A DNA stretch of 64,000 nucleotides. Source: Billgrantia bachuensis (GTDB taxonomy: Bacteria; Pseudomonadota; Gammaproteobacteria; Pseudomonadales; Halomonadaceae). The notes beneath the pieces are model-generated. The model did not search any database. It saw only the letters and a list, made by a program, of their open reading frames with translations, and was not told where the DNA came from. Below, piece by piece: positions 40,474 through 49,367 of the stretch; the stretch's first letter is position 1; each line of letters starts with the position of its first letter. Made by a program: the position numbers and the translations under genes. The stretch spans positions 42,215-106,214 of the forward strand of contig NZ_JAAQTO010000054.1 in NCBI RefSeq assembly GCF_011742165.1, read 5' to 3'.

Positions 40474-43400
40474 GTGAGTACCGCAATCACCACTGGTTCC
40501 ACCGTCACCGATGGCAAGAGCGAGCTTTCCCGCCTCGAACAGGCGCTGGGCGAGGTCATGCTGCGCGATCGCGGGGCGCTATCGCGCAGGCTGAACGGCT
40601 TGAAGCGACGCCTGCGCGAGGGCAAGCCGGTGGATCGTGGCCTGGACGAGGTGGCGCGCAGCGTCGAGCGTTCAGCGGCGCTGGCGGCGAGGCGTGGCGC
40701 CCAGGCGGTGACTCTGAACTATCCCCCCGAGCTGCCGGTGGCCGAGCGCCGCGAAGACATCCTCGCTGCGCTGCGCGAACACCAGGTGGTGGTGGTAGCC
40801 GGCGAGACCGGCTCGGGCAAGACCACCCAGCTGCCCAAGCTGTGCCTGGAGCTGGGCCTGGGTCGCCGCGGACTGATCGGGCATACCCAGCCACGCCGCC
40901 TGGCGGCGCGCTCGGTAGCCACGCGGCTGGCCGAGGAGTTGGAGGTGCCGCTGGGCGAGCAGGTGGGCTACCAGGTGCGCTTCACCGACCAGACCGGCGA
41001 CGATACGCTGGTCAAGCTGATGACCGACGGCATCCTGCTGGCCGAGACCCGCCACGACCCGGATCTCAGTCGCTACGAGGCGATCATCATCGACGAAGCC
41101 CACGAGCGCAGCCTCAACATCGACTTCCTGCTCGGCTATCTCAAGCAGCTGCTATCGCGACGCTCCGACCTCAAGCTGATCATTACCTCGGCAACCATCG
41201 ACGTGGAGCGTTTCGCGCACCATTTCTCCCTGCCCGGGGCGGACGGCGAGCCGGAACCCGCCCCGGTGGTAGAGGTGTCCGGGCGCGCCTATCCGGTGGA
41301 GGTACGCTACCGCCCGCTGGTACGCGAAACCGACGACGAGGCCGACCGTACCCTGCAAGAAGGCATACTTCACGCGGTGGAGGAGGTCCAACAGATCGAG
41401 CGCGACAAGCGCTGGTTCCACGGGCCGCGCGACATCCTGGTATTCCTGCCCGGCGAGCGCGAGATCCGTGAGACCGCCGATACCCTGCGGCGTGCCGACC
41501 TCAAGGCTACCGAGATCCTGCCGCTCTACGCGCGACTCTCCAATGCCGAGCAGAACCGCGTCTTCGCCCCCCACGCAGGGCGGCGCATCGTGCTGGCCAC
41601 CAACGTTGCCGAGACCTCGCTCACGGTGCCGGGCATCCGCTACGTGATCGACCCGGGGCTAGTGCGCATCAGCCGCTACAGCTATCGCTCCAAGATCCAG
41701 CGGCTGCCGGTGGAGGCAGTCAGCCAGGCCAGCGCCAACCAGCGCAAGGGGCGCTGTGGGCGCGTGGCCGAGGGTGTCTGTATTCGTCTGTATGACGAGG
41801 AGGATTTCCTTTCCCGTCCCGAATTCACCGATCCCGAGATCCGGCGCACCAACCTGGCGTCGGTGATCCTGTCGATGCTGTCCCTCAAGCTTGGCGATAT
41901 CGAGCGATTTCCCTTCGTCGACCCGCCCGATTCGCGCTTCGTCAAGGACGGCTTTCGCCTGCTGTTCGAGCTGGGTGCGGTGGACGAGGGCAATCGCCTG
42001 ACGCCGATGGGGCGCAAACTCGCCCGGCTGCCGATTGATCCACGCCTGGCACGCATGGTGCTGGCTGGTGCCGAGCAGGGCGGCCTGCGCGATGTTCTGG
42101 TGGTGGTGTCGGCGTTGGCGGTGCAGGACCCACGCGACCGTCCGGCCGATAAGCGCGAGGCCGCCGATCAGGCCCACCGCCGCTGGCACGATCCAGACTC
42201 CGATTTCGTCGCCCTGCTCAACCTGTGGCAGGGCTTCGAGGCGGCGCGCGAGGAGCTTTCGGGCAATCGATTGCGGCGCTGGTGCAAGGAGCATTACCTC
42301 AACTATCTGCGCTTGCGTGAATGGCACGATACCTTCCGCCAGCTGCGCCAGCTGCTGCGCGAGATGGAGATCGAGGTGCCTCCGCCTGCGCCACTGCCCG
42401 AGCAGGCGGCAGGAGGAGAAGCGCACCAGCAGGCGCGCCGGCAGCATGCCGTGCAATTGCACAGGGCGCTGCTACCGGGGCTGCTCTCGCACTTGGGCAT
42501 GCTCATCGAGAACCGCGAATACCTGGGTGCCCGGAACCGCAAGTTCGTCATCCATCCCGGCTCCGGGCTGGCCAAGAAATCGCCCAAGTGGCTGATGGCC
42601 TTCGAGCTGGTCGAGACCACCCGACTGTTCGCCCGCACCGTGGCCAGGATCGAGCCGCAGTGGATCGAGCCGGTGGCGGGGCATCTGGTCAAGCGCAGCT
42701 ACAGCGAGCCGCACTGGGAGATGAAGCGTGCCCAGGTGGTGGCCAAGGAGCAGGTCAGCCTATTCGGCCTGCCCATCGTCACCGGGCGTAGCGTTCATTA
42801 TGGGCCGATCGCCCCGCGCGAGGCGCGTGAGCTGTTCATTCGTCGCGCTCTGGTGGAGGGGGAATTTCGCACCAAGGGCGAATTCTTCGACTACAATCGC
42901 GCTCTGGTGGAAGAGGTCGAGGATCTCGAAGACCGGGCACGCAGGCGCGACATACTGGTCGACGAAGAGACCCTGTTTACCTTCTATGACGAGCGGGTCC
43001 CGGAGGAGATCGTCAACGGCAAGGGCTTCGAGGCGTGGCGCAGGAAAGCCGAGGCCAAGAGTCCTGACGTTCTCAAGTTCGATCGTGCCGCGCTGCTGGC
43101 GCGGGAGGCCGGGGAGGTTACCGAGACCCAGTATCCCGACGAACTGGTGCTCGGTGGCGTGCGCTATCCGCTCGAATATCGCTTCGAGCCCGGCGCGCAG
43201 GACGATGGCGTGACCCTGACGGTACCGGCGGCCATGTTGCCGCAACTGCCTCGGGCACGGCTCGAGTGGCTGGTGCCGGGGCTGCTACGCGAGAAATGCA
43301 TCGCCCTGCTCAAGTCATTGCCCAAGTCTATCCGCCGTCAGGTGGTGCCGATCCCCGACTGGGTCGATGCCGCACTGGAGACGCTCACGCCCGACGACGT

Positions 43401-44493
43401 GCCGCTCAGCGAGGCACTGGGTGAGTTCCTGCGCCGCCGCACCGGCGTTCGGGTGCATCCTGACGACTGGCGCTACGACCAGCTCGAGCCTCACCTGATC
43501 ATGAACGTCCGCGTGGTCGACCATGAAGGCAGGGTACTGGGCCAGGGGCGCGACGTGCGCGAGCTCGAACGACGCTTCGAAGCCGCAGCGGGCGAAGGCG
43601 CCCGGGCGCTGGCCGCCGAGGTGAGCGAGGCGCCCGATGTCGCCGGCCTGCCGGAGACACCGCTGCCCGAATCGCGAGTGACCACTCAGGCAGGCATCCG
43701 GGTCGAGGCGTTCCCGGCGCTGGTGCCGGCGGAAGGCGAGGCCTTCCGCATCGAGCTGTTCGATCACCCCGGCAAGGCCGAGCAGGCCCATCGCCGCGGT
43801 GTGGTCAGGCTGGCCATGGCCCGCCTGCCGGATCAGGTGAAAGCGATTCAGCGGCTCAGGGAGGGCGAGGCGTGCGCTCTGCTGTTTACCAAGGTGGGTA
43901 GCAAGCGTGAGTTGCTCGACGACGTGGTCGAGGCGGTTTTCGCCCGCAGCGTGGCAATGGCGCCGTTGCCGCGCTCGTCAGCTGAGCTCGAAGTGCGGCT
44001 CGAGGCGACGCGCGCCGAGCTGTTGCCGACCGCCGAGGCACTGGTTGCCACGCTCAAGCGCTCGCTCGAAGGCCACCTGGCCGTGACCAAGGCGCTGAAG
44101 GGCAATCTGAACCTGGCGCTGGTATACAGTGATATCAAGGCGCAGATGCAGCGGCTGGTGCATCCCGGCTTCGTGAGTGAAGCGGGTGATTGGCTCGAAG
44201 AGTACCCGCGCTACATGGAAGCGGCGCTGATCCGCCTGGAGAAGGCGCCGCGCGAGCGCATGCGCGACCAGATGCACATGCAGGAGGTCCAGGAGTTCGA
44301 GACGCGCCTGGCGGCGCGACGCGAGAGCCAGCGCCGTGGCGGCCACGAGGATCCCGAGCTGTTGGAGTTCGGCTGGTGGATCGAGGAACTGCGGGTCTCG
44401 TTGTTCGCCCAGCAGCTCGGCACTCGCATGCCGGTTTCCGTCAAGCGCCTCGAGCGGCGCTGGGCGGAGCTGGTGGGGCATGGTCAAGGCTGA
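40474..44493 (+). CDS. hrpA: ATP-dependent RNA helicase HrpA
   Basis: A 1339-residue DEAH-box helicase. Walker A GETGSGKTTQ is near residue 110, the DEAH motif IIIDEAHERSLN near 205, motif III TSATID near 235 and motif VI QRKGRCGRVAEG near 425. The helicase-associated, OB-like and DUF3418 C-terminal domains follow, giving full family length. GTG at 40474 is preceded by AAGAGG six bases away. In E. coli HrpA rescues stalled ribosomes; the role is transferred by homology. Confidence 0.95.
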   Translation: MSTAITTGSTVTDGKSELSRLEQALGEVMLRDRGALSRRLNGLKRRLREGKPVDRGLDEVARSVERSAALAARRGAQAVTLNYPPELPVAERREDILAALREHQVVVVAGETGSGKTTQLPKLCLELGLGRRGLIGHTQPRRLAARSVATRLAEELEVPLGEQVGYQVRFTDQTGDDTLVKLMTDGILLAETRHDPDLSRYEAIIIDEAHERSLNIDFLLGYLKQLLSRRSDLKLIITSATIDVERFAHHFSLPGADGEPEPAPVVEVSGRAYPVEVRYRPLVRETDDEADRTLQEGILHAVEEVQQIERDKRWFHGPRDILVFLPGEREIRETADTLRRADLKATEILPLYARLSNAEQNRVFAPHAGRRIVLATNVAETSLTVPGIRYVIDPGLVRISRYSYRSKIQRLPVEAVSQASANQRKGRCGRVAEGVCIRLYDEEDFLSRPEFTDPEIRRTNLASVILSMLSLKLGDIERFPFVDPPDSRFVKDGFRLLFELGAVDEGNRLTPMGRKLARLPIDPRLARMVLAGAEQGGLRDVLVVVSALAVQDPRDRPADKREAADQAHRRWHDPDSDFVALLNLWQGFEAAREELSGNRLRRWCKEHYLNYLRLREWHDTFRQLRQLLREMEIEVPPPAPLPEQAAGGEAHQQARRQHAVQLHRALLPGLLSHLGMLIENREYLGARNRKFVIHPGSGLAKKSPKWLMAFELVETTRLFARTVARIEPQWIEPVAGHLVKRSYSEPHWEMKRAQVVAKEQVSLFGLPIVTGRSVHYGPIAPREARELFIRRALVEGEFRTKGEFFDYNRALVEEVEDLEDRARRRDILVDEETLFTFYDERVPEEIVNGKGFEAWRRKAEAKSPDVLKFDRAALLAREAGEVTETQYPDELVLGGVRYPLEYRFEPGAQDDGVTLTVPAAMLPQLPRARLEWLVPGLLREKCIALLKSLPKSIRRQVVPIPDWVDAALETLTPDDVPLSEALGEFLRRRTGVRVHPDDWRYDQLEPHLIMNVRVVDHEGRVLGQGRDVRELERRFEAAAGEGARALAAEVSEAPDVAGLPETPLPESRVTTQAGIRVEAFPALVPAEGEAFRIELFDHPGKAEQAHRRGVVRLAMARLPDQVKAIQRLREGEACALLFTKVGSKRELLDDVVEAVFARSVAMAPLPRSSAELEVRLEATRAELLPTAEALVATLKRSLEGHLAVTKALKGNLNLALVYSDIKAQMQRLVHPGFVSEAGDWLEEYPRYMEAALIRLEKAPRERMRDQMHMQEVQEFETRLAARRESQRRGGHEDPELLEFGWWIEELRVSLFAQQLGTRMPVSVKRLERRWAELVGHGQG

Positions 44494-44578
44494 CCTTGGC
44501 GTGCCGATAACAGAGACATGAGACATCGGTTAGCCGATGTTCAGCCAGCGGCGAGACGGCCGCACGAGGGAGAAGATA

Positions 44579-45700
44579 ATGACAGACGTCGTGATTACCG
44601 GTACGGGTCTCTTCACACCGGAACACGCCATCGATAACGATGCCCTGGTAGCCTCGTTCAATGCCTGGGTGGACGCCGAGAATGCGCGTCACGCCACAGC
44701 CATTGAGGCCGGCGAACGTGAGCCGCTGCTGCACTCGAGCAGCGAGTTCATTGTCAAGGCATCCGGTATTCATAGCCGTTACGTGCTGGACGCTGCCGGT
44801 ATCCTCGACCCCCAGCGGATGCGTCCACGCCTGCCTTCGCGCGGCAACGACGAGCCCTCGATCCAGTGCGAAATGGGTATGGCCGCGGCGCGCCAGGCAT
44901 TGGAGACGGCTGGCGTCGAGCCCGGCGAGATCGACATGGTGATCGTGGCCTGCTCCAACCTGGAGCGGGCTTATCCGGCGATTGCGGTCGAGTTGCAGGC
45001 ACAGCTGGGAACCCAGGGACATGCCTTCGACATGAATGTGGCATGCAGTTCGGCAACCTTCGCCATTGACTTGGCGGCCAGCGCCATACGCGGGGGCAAT
45101 ATCAGGCGCGCCCTGGTAGTGAATCCGGAGATCTGCTCGGCGCATCTCAACTTCCGCGACCGTGACAGTCACTTCATTTTCGGTGACGCCTGCACCGCCG
45201 TCGTGCTGGAAGACGCCGCGCTGGCCACGTCGGAAACACGTTTCGAGATCCTCGGCACGCGTCTGGCCACACGCTTCTCCAACGCCATTCGCAACAATGC
45301 CGGCTTCCTCAACAGGGTAACGGACAGCGATCCCCTGGCCAGCGACAAGCTGTTCGTGCAAGAGGGCAGGCGCGTCTTCAAGGAAGTCTGTCCCATGGTG
45401 GCGGCGTTGATCAACGATCACCTGCAGAGCCTTGGGCTTGACGGCAATGACCTCTCACGCCTGTGGCTGCACCAGGCCAATCACCACATGAACGACCTGA
45501 TTGCGCGGCGCGTGCTGGGCCATGATCCCGAGCCCGGCCAGGCGCCGATCATCCTCGACCGGTATGCCAATACCAGCTCGGCGGGATCGATCATCGCCTT
45601 TCATCTGCACCATGCCGATCTGGTATCGGGCAACGTGGGGGTGGTCTGCTCGTTCGGTGCCGGGTACAGTGCCGGCTGCGTTGTGGTGCGCCGGTTGTGA
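44579..45700 (+). CDS. Beta-ketoacyl-ACP synthase III family protein (FabH-like)
   Basis: A 373-residue thiolase-fold condensing enzyme. The Cys/His/Asn triad is visible: NVACSSATFAID (Cys), WLHQANHHMNDL (His) and DRYANTSSAGSI (Asn). It is longer than housekeeping FabH (about 320) because of an N-terminal insertion (residues about 20-70), like the FabH paralogues of pseudomonads that take medium-chain acyl-CoA into fatty acid synthesis. GAGGGAGAAG precedes the ATG at 44579. fadD is 5 kb upstream, which would supply acyl-CoA; that link is inference. Confidence 0.88.
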   Translation: MTDVVITGTGLFTPEHAIDNDALVASFNAWVDAENARHATAIEAGEREPLLHSSSEFIVKASGIHSRYVLDAAGILDPQRMRPRLPSRGNDEPSIQCEMGMAAARQALETAGVEPGEIDMVIVACSNLERAYPAIAVELQAQLGTQGHAFDMNVACSSATFAIDLAASAIRGGNIRRALVVNPEICSAHLNFRDRDSHFIFGDACTAVVLEDAALATSETRFEILGTRLATRFSNAIRNNAGFLNRVTDSDPLASDKLFVQEGRRVFKEVCPMVAALINDHLQSLGLDGNDLSRLWLHQANHHMNDLIARRVLGHDPEPGQAPIILDRYANTSSAGSIIAFHLHHADLVSGNVGVVCSFGAGYSAGCVVVRRL

Positions 45701-45737
45701 AGGCGCTGCTTACGGTAACCTGCAGGAGACTCAGTCG

Positions 45738-46502
45738 ATGGTCGTGAAGCAGACCGGCTTTCTTTCTCGAGCCTTGGTCGCCCTGGCGGCTGTGGCCATG
45801 CTGGCCGGCTGTGCCGGACAGGTGGCGGTGGAGGATCGCCACCCCGATGACCCCTGGGAGGGATTCAATCGCCGGGTGTTTTCCTTCAATGAGGCAATCG
45901 ACAGGGCGGTGCTCAAGCCGGTTGCGCGTGGCTACCGCACCATTACCCCCGATCCGGTGCAGACCGGTGTTGGCAACTTTTTCTCCAACCTGGGCGAGAT
46001 CCGCACCGCGCTCAACAGTCTGCTGCAGGGTAAGCCCGCCAACGCCGGACTCTCCACGTCGCGCTTTTTGATCAATTCGACGGTGGGCATCGCTGGCCTG
46101 TGGGATTTCGCTACCCACATGGGCATTACCGCCGAGGAGGAGGATTTCGGCCAGACCCTGGGCGTCTGGGGGGTAGGCGAAGGGCCCTATCTCATGCTGC
46201 CGTTGCTGGGGCCCAGCACGGTAAGGGACACGTCTGGCCTGCCGCTGGACGCCTATACCTATCCGCTGACCTACGTCGAGGATGACAAGGTGCGTTATGG
46301 CCTGACCGCGCTGCGTATCGTCGACGTGAGGGCAGGTTTTCTCGATCAGGAAGAGTTGATCCGCGGAGACCGCTATGTCTTCATTCGCGATGCGTATTTG
46401 CAGCGCCGACGCTTCGAAGTCAGTGACGGCGAGGTGGGAGACGATCCTTTCGCCAGCGATGAATTCGACTTCGACTTCGACGATGCCGACTTCGCCGATT
46501 GA
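45738..46502 (+). CDS. mlaA: MlaA (VacJ) phospholipid-transport lipoprotein
   Basis: A 254-residue outer membrane lipoprotein with the lipobox LAGC (Cys25). It has the VacJ domain signatures DPWEGFNRRVFSFNEAIDRAVLKPVARGY, NFFSNLGEIRTALNSLLQGK and FGQTLGVWGVGEGPYLMLPLLGPSTVRD. It removes phospholipids from the outer leaflet and hands them to MlaC; the other mla genes are not in the window. The C-terminus is acidic, with an alternating Asp/Phe run (EFDFDFDDADFAD), unusual for the family. AGGAG lies ten bases upstream of the ATG. Confidence 0.94.
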   Translation: MVVKQTGFLSRALVALAAVAMLAGCAGQVAVEDRHPDDPWEGFNRRVFSFNEAIDRAVLKPVARGYRTITPDPVQTGVGNFFSNLGEIRTALNSLLQGKPANAGLSTSRFLINSTVGIAGLWDFATHMGITAEEEDFGQTLGVWGVGEGPYLMLPLLGPSTVRDTSGLPLDAYTYPLTYVEDDKVRYGLTALRIVDVRAGFLDQEELIRGDRYVFIRDAYLQRRRFEVSDGEVGDDPFASDEFDFDFDDADFAD

Positions 46503-46513
46503 GGCCTGAGCCG

Positions 46514-47719
46514 ATGGATGCACCCAAGCCGCTGATCGGCTTACTCGACGAACCCGGTGCCTATCGCGATGCCCTGGCCGATACCATCGCTCGCGATGGT
46601 CTGGCCGTGTATGCCGCGGAACGCCTCGAGGACCTGCCAGCGGAAACGATGCTGGTCGTCGCCCATGCCCAGGCCATTCCCAGCCTGGCGTGGTCGAGCC
46701 TGACGGAGCGCCTGCCCACCGTGGTGGTCAGCGACTCACGCCTCGACGCCGACCTGCTGACTGCGGTTGACGTAGGGCTGGTGGATTATGTCGTCGAGCC
46801 AATGCGTCATGGCCAACTGCTGCGGCGAATGATCCGCAAGGCGATCGAATTGCGGCAACTGGAGGACGAGCGCAAGCAGGATCGCGAACACCTCGCTCAG
46901 CTCAATGCCCATCTGGAAGAGCTCAACGAGAGCCTCGAGACTCACCTGGCACTACTGCGACTCGACCAGCAGGCGGGAGGCCAGATCCAGCGCAAGCTGC
47001 TGCCGCCTCACCCTCAGACCATCGGTGGCGTGACCTGCGATTACTGGCTGATCCCGTCGCTCTATTTATCGGGTGATTTTCTCGATTTTCAGCGCTTTGA
47101 CGAGCGTTATACGCTGTTCTACTTTGCCGATGTGTCTGGCCATGGGGCCTCGTCCGCGTTCGTCACCGTCCTGCTCAAGTATTTGTTCAACCGCTGGCTG
47201 GGCGACTGGGATGCCAGCCAGCCGGAGGAACTGCCGGCGCGTTGGCTGGCGGCGCTCAATCGGGAACTGCTGGATGCCGGGATAGGCAAGCACGCCACGC
47301 TGTTCGTCGGTGTCATTGACCAGCAGACCCATGAGCTTCACTATTCGCTTGGCGCGCAATTGCCGACGCCGCTGCTGGTGGCCGATGGAGAAGTACTGGA
47401 GCTGCCCGGCGAAGGCATGCCGGTGGGCCTGTTTCCCGGCGTGGAGTATCCACGTTTGAGGTATAGGTTACCGTCGAACTTCCGGTTATGGTTGTGTTCG
47501 GATGGAATATTGGAGTGCCTGCCGGGCGAAACGCTCGACGCACGGCTCAGGGAACTCGAGCAACGTGTGCTGACCTGTACGACGTTGGAGCGGCTTCGCG
47601 ACAGCCTGATGCTGGACACTCCCCGTGACATCGATGCCGAAGGGGATGACGGCGGACAGGAACTGCCCGATGACCTGACGATCATGATGTTGAGCGGATT
47701 TGGCAATGATCACGAATGA
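46514..47719 (+). CDS. PP2C-type (SpoIIE/RsbU) phosphatase with degenerate receiver domain
   Basis: A 401-residue protein. Residues 1-110 fold like a receiver domain but lack the phosphoacceptor Asp (Ala50/His51 in LVVAHAQ) and the conserved Lys (Glu95 in VVEPM). A coiled coil follows (about 110-150), then a SpoIIE phosphatase domain with metal motifs YLSGDFLDF, FADVSGHGASSAF and LPDDLTIMML. It should dephosphorylate a STAS anti-sigma antagonist, encoded by the overlapping next gene. The arrangement recalls HsbR-HsbA of Pseudomonas, but the kinase domain of HsbR is missing. Confidence 0.88.
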   Translation: MDAPKPLIGLLDEPGAYRDALADTIARDGLAVYAAERLEDLPAETMLVVAHAQAIPSLAWSSLTERLPTVVVSDSRLDADLLTAVDVGLVDYVVEPMRHGQLLRRMIRKAIELRQLEDERKQDREHLAQLNAHLEELNESLETHLALLRLDQQAGGQIQRKLLPPHPQTIGGVTCDYWLIPSLYLSGDFLDFQRFDERYTLFYFADVSGHGASSAFVTVLLKYLFNRWLGDWDASQPEELPARWLAALNRELLDAGIGKHATLFVGVIDQQTHELHYSLGAQLPTPLLVADGEVLELPGEGMPVGLFPGVEYPRLRYRLPSNFRLWLCSDGILECLPGETLDARLRELEQRVLTCTTLERLRDSLMLDTPRDIDAEGDDGGQELPDDLTIMMLSGFGNDHE

Positions 47720-48218
47720 AGGCCGCGTCCAGGCGGCGTTCGACTCCGGTGTCTTCGTGCTCAAGCTGTGCGGCGACGTACGCTTGACGCTCTGCGCGAC
47801 GCTGGATACCCAGGCCCAGCAGCTTGCCCGTACACCGGGCCTGCAGTCCCTGATCATCGATCTGCGCGAGGCCACCAACGTGGACTCCACCGCCCTTGGG
47901 TTTCTGGCCAAGGTGGCCATGGCGGTCAAGGACAGGATTCTCTACAAGCCGACCATTGTGGTGAATAACCCCGACGTGCAGCGCATGCTCGAGGTCATGG
48001 GCTTTGCCCAGTACTTCGCCATGGTCGAAGCACCGCTCACGGAAACCAGTGAGCTTAGCGACTTGCCCGAGATCCCGGCCGACATGGAGGAGATGCGCAA
48101 GCGTATCCTCGAGGCGCATCGCATCCTGATGCGCATGAGCGAGCACAATCGGGAAGAGTTTCAGCCGCTGGTCGAAATGCTTGAAGGGCAGGAGACCTCC
48201 CACACCGACAAGCACTAG
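47706..48218 (+). CDS. STAS domain protein (anti-sigma factor antagonist-like)
   Basis: A 170-residue protein with a STAS domain (residues about 5-100) and the phosphorylatable Ser61 in NVDSTALGFL. A helical C-terminal extension (EEMRKRILEAHRILMRMSEHNREEF) is longer than in simple SpoIIAA proteins and like HsbA. ATG at 47706 lies within the end of the phosphatase gene, overlapping by 14 bases. It is the probable substrate of that phosphatase; kinase and partner are not in the window. Confidence 0.88.
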   Translation: MITNEGRVQAAFDSGVFVLKLCGDVRLTLCATLDTQAQQLARTPGLQSLIIDLREATNVDSTALGFLAKVAMAVKDRILYKPTIVVNNPDVQRMLEVMGFAQYFAMVEAPLTETSELSDLPEIPADMEEMRKRILEAHRILMRMSEHNREEFQPLVEMLEGQETSHTDKH

Positions 48219-48239
48219 CTCGCCCGGCTTGGCTGTTTC

Positions 48240-48263
48240 GGCAGGCGTGTTGCCACACCTGCC
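48240..48263. terminator. Bidirectional hairpin between STAS and transaldolase genes
   Basis: GGCAGGCGTG (48240-48249), loop TTGC, CACACCTGCC (48254-48263) form a 10-base-pair stem with one wobble pair. On the minus strand the loop is a stable GCAA tetraloop. It sits between two convergent stop codons, 21 and 24 bases away. There is no T-tract. Confidence 0.55.
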
Positions 48264-48287
48264 TGCTCGAGTGACTGTCGCTTCCCG

Positions 48288-49223
48288 TTACTGGCGCAAT
48301 TCGCTCAGCAGCTTTTCCAGCTTGCGTTGATCGGCGGCGAACTTGCGTATGCCTTCGGCCAGCTTCTCCGTGGCCATGGCATCTTCGTTCATTTCCCAGC
48401 GGAACTCCGCCTCGTCCTGGGGCTCCGGCGGCGAGGTTTCGGCGTCGGCCGGGGTCAGCCTGCGTTCGAGCCGGTCATGGCTTTCGGCCAGCTCGCCAAG
48501 CAGGGCCGGGGAGATGGTCAAGCGATCGCAACCTGCCAGCGCAAGGATCTCGCCGACATTACGGAAGCTGGCACCCATCACGATGGTGCCGTAGCCGTGC
48601 CCCTTGTAGTGCTCGTAGATGCGTCTGACCGACTTGACGCCGGGATCGTTGTCGCCGCTGAACTCGGCATCCGGCCACTCCGCCCGGTACCAGTCGAGGA
48701 TGCGACCGACGAAGGGCGACACCAGCGTCACGCCGGCGTCGGCACAGGCTTGTGCCTGGGCGAAGCTGAACAGCAGGGTCAGGTTGCAGTGGATACCCTC
48801 GCGCTCCAGCTGTCGGGCAGCACGAATACCCTCCCAGGTCGAGGCGACCTTGATCAGGATGCGATCGGGACCGATGCCGTGGCGATCGTAGCGCTCGATC
48901 AGCGAGCGGGCGCGGGCCAGGGTCGCCTCGGTATCGAAGGAGAGCCGGGCGCTGACTTCGGTGGAAACGAAGCCGGGCACCAGACTGCTGATCTCGCTGC
49001 CTATATCCACGGCGACGGCATCCAGGGCGTCATCGATGTCAGTGGCTTGTCGGGCGATCTCCGCCAGTCGCTCGCGGCGCCCTTCGTGCTGGGCGGCCTG
49101 AAGAATCAGCGAGGGGTTGGTGGTGGCATCGGTCGGTTGAAAACGGCGGATGGCATCGATGTCACCGGTGTCGGCTACCACGGTGCTCATCGTCTTGAGT
49201 TGGCTAAGCAGATCCTCTGCCAT
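48288..49223 (-). CDS. tal: Transaldolase
   Basis: A 311-residue pentose phosphate enzyme that moves dihydroxyacetone between sugar phosphates. The Schiff-base Lys125 is in RILIKVASTWEG. DATTNPSLILQAAQ (32-45) and NLTLLFSFAQAQACADAGVTLVSPFVGRILDWY are transaldolase signatures. AGGAGAG eight bases before the ATG at 49223 sets the start; the frame is open upstream to 49307. Length fits the TalB class. It appears monocistronic. Confidence 0.95.
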   Translation of the reverse strand: MAEDLLSQLKTMSTVVADTGDIDAIRRFQPTDATTNPSLILQAAQHEGRRERLAEIARQATDIDDALDAVAVDIGSEISSLVPGFVSTEVSARLSFDTEATLARARSLIERYDRHGIGPDRILIKVASTWEGIRAARQLEREGIHCNLTLLFSFAQAQACADAGVTLVSPFVGRILDWYRAEWPDAEFSGDNDPGVKSVRRIYEHYKGHGYGTIVMGASFRNVGEILALAGCDRLTISPALLGELAESHDRLERRLTPADAETSPPEPQDEAEFRWEMNEDAMATEKLAEGIRKFAADQRKLEKLLSELRQ

Positions 49224-49367
49224 TGCGGTCTCTCCTGAGTGTCGGTATCGAGCCACTTTAACAACTGGACGGTAAGGCGAACAGACGCCTTGGCGGAGCA
49301 GCGACACATCAGTTGCGCTATGATTAGCCTCCTAGCTTTCTCTTTTCGAGTTCGCAACGGAGTTATC

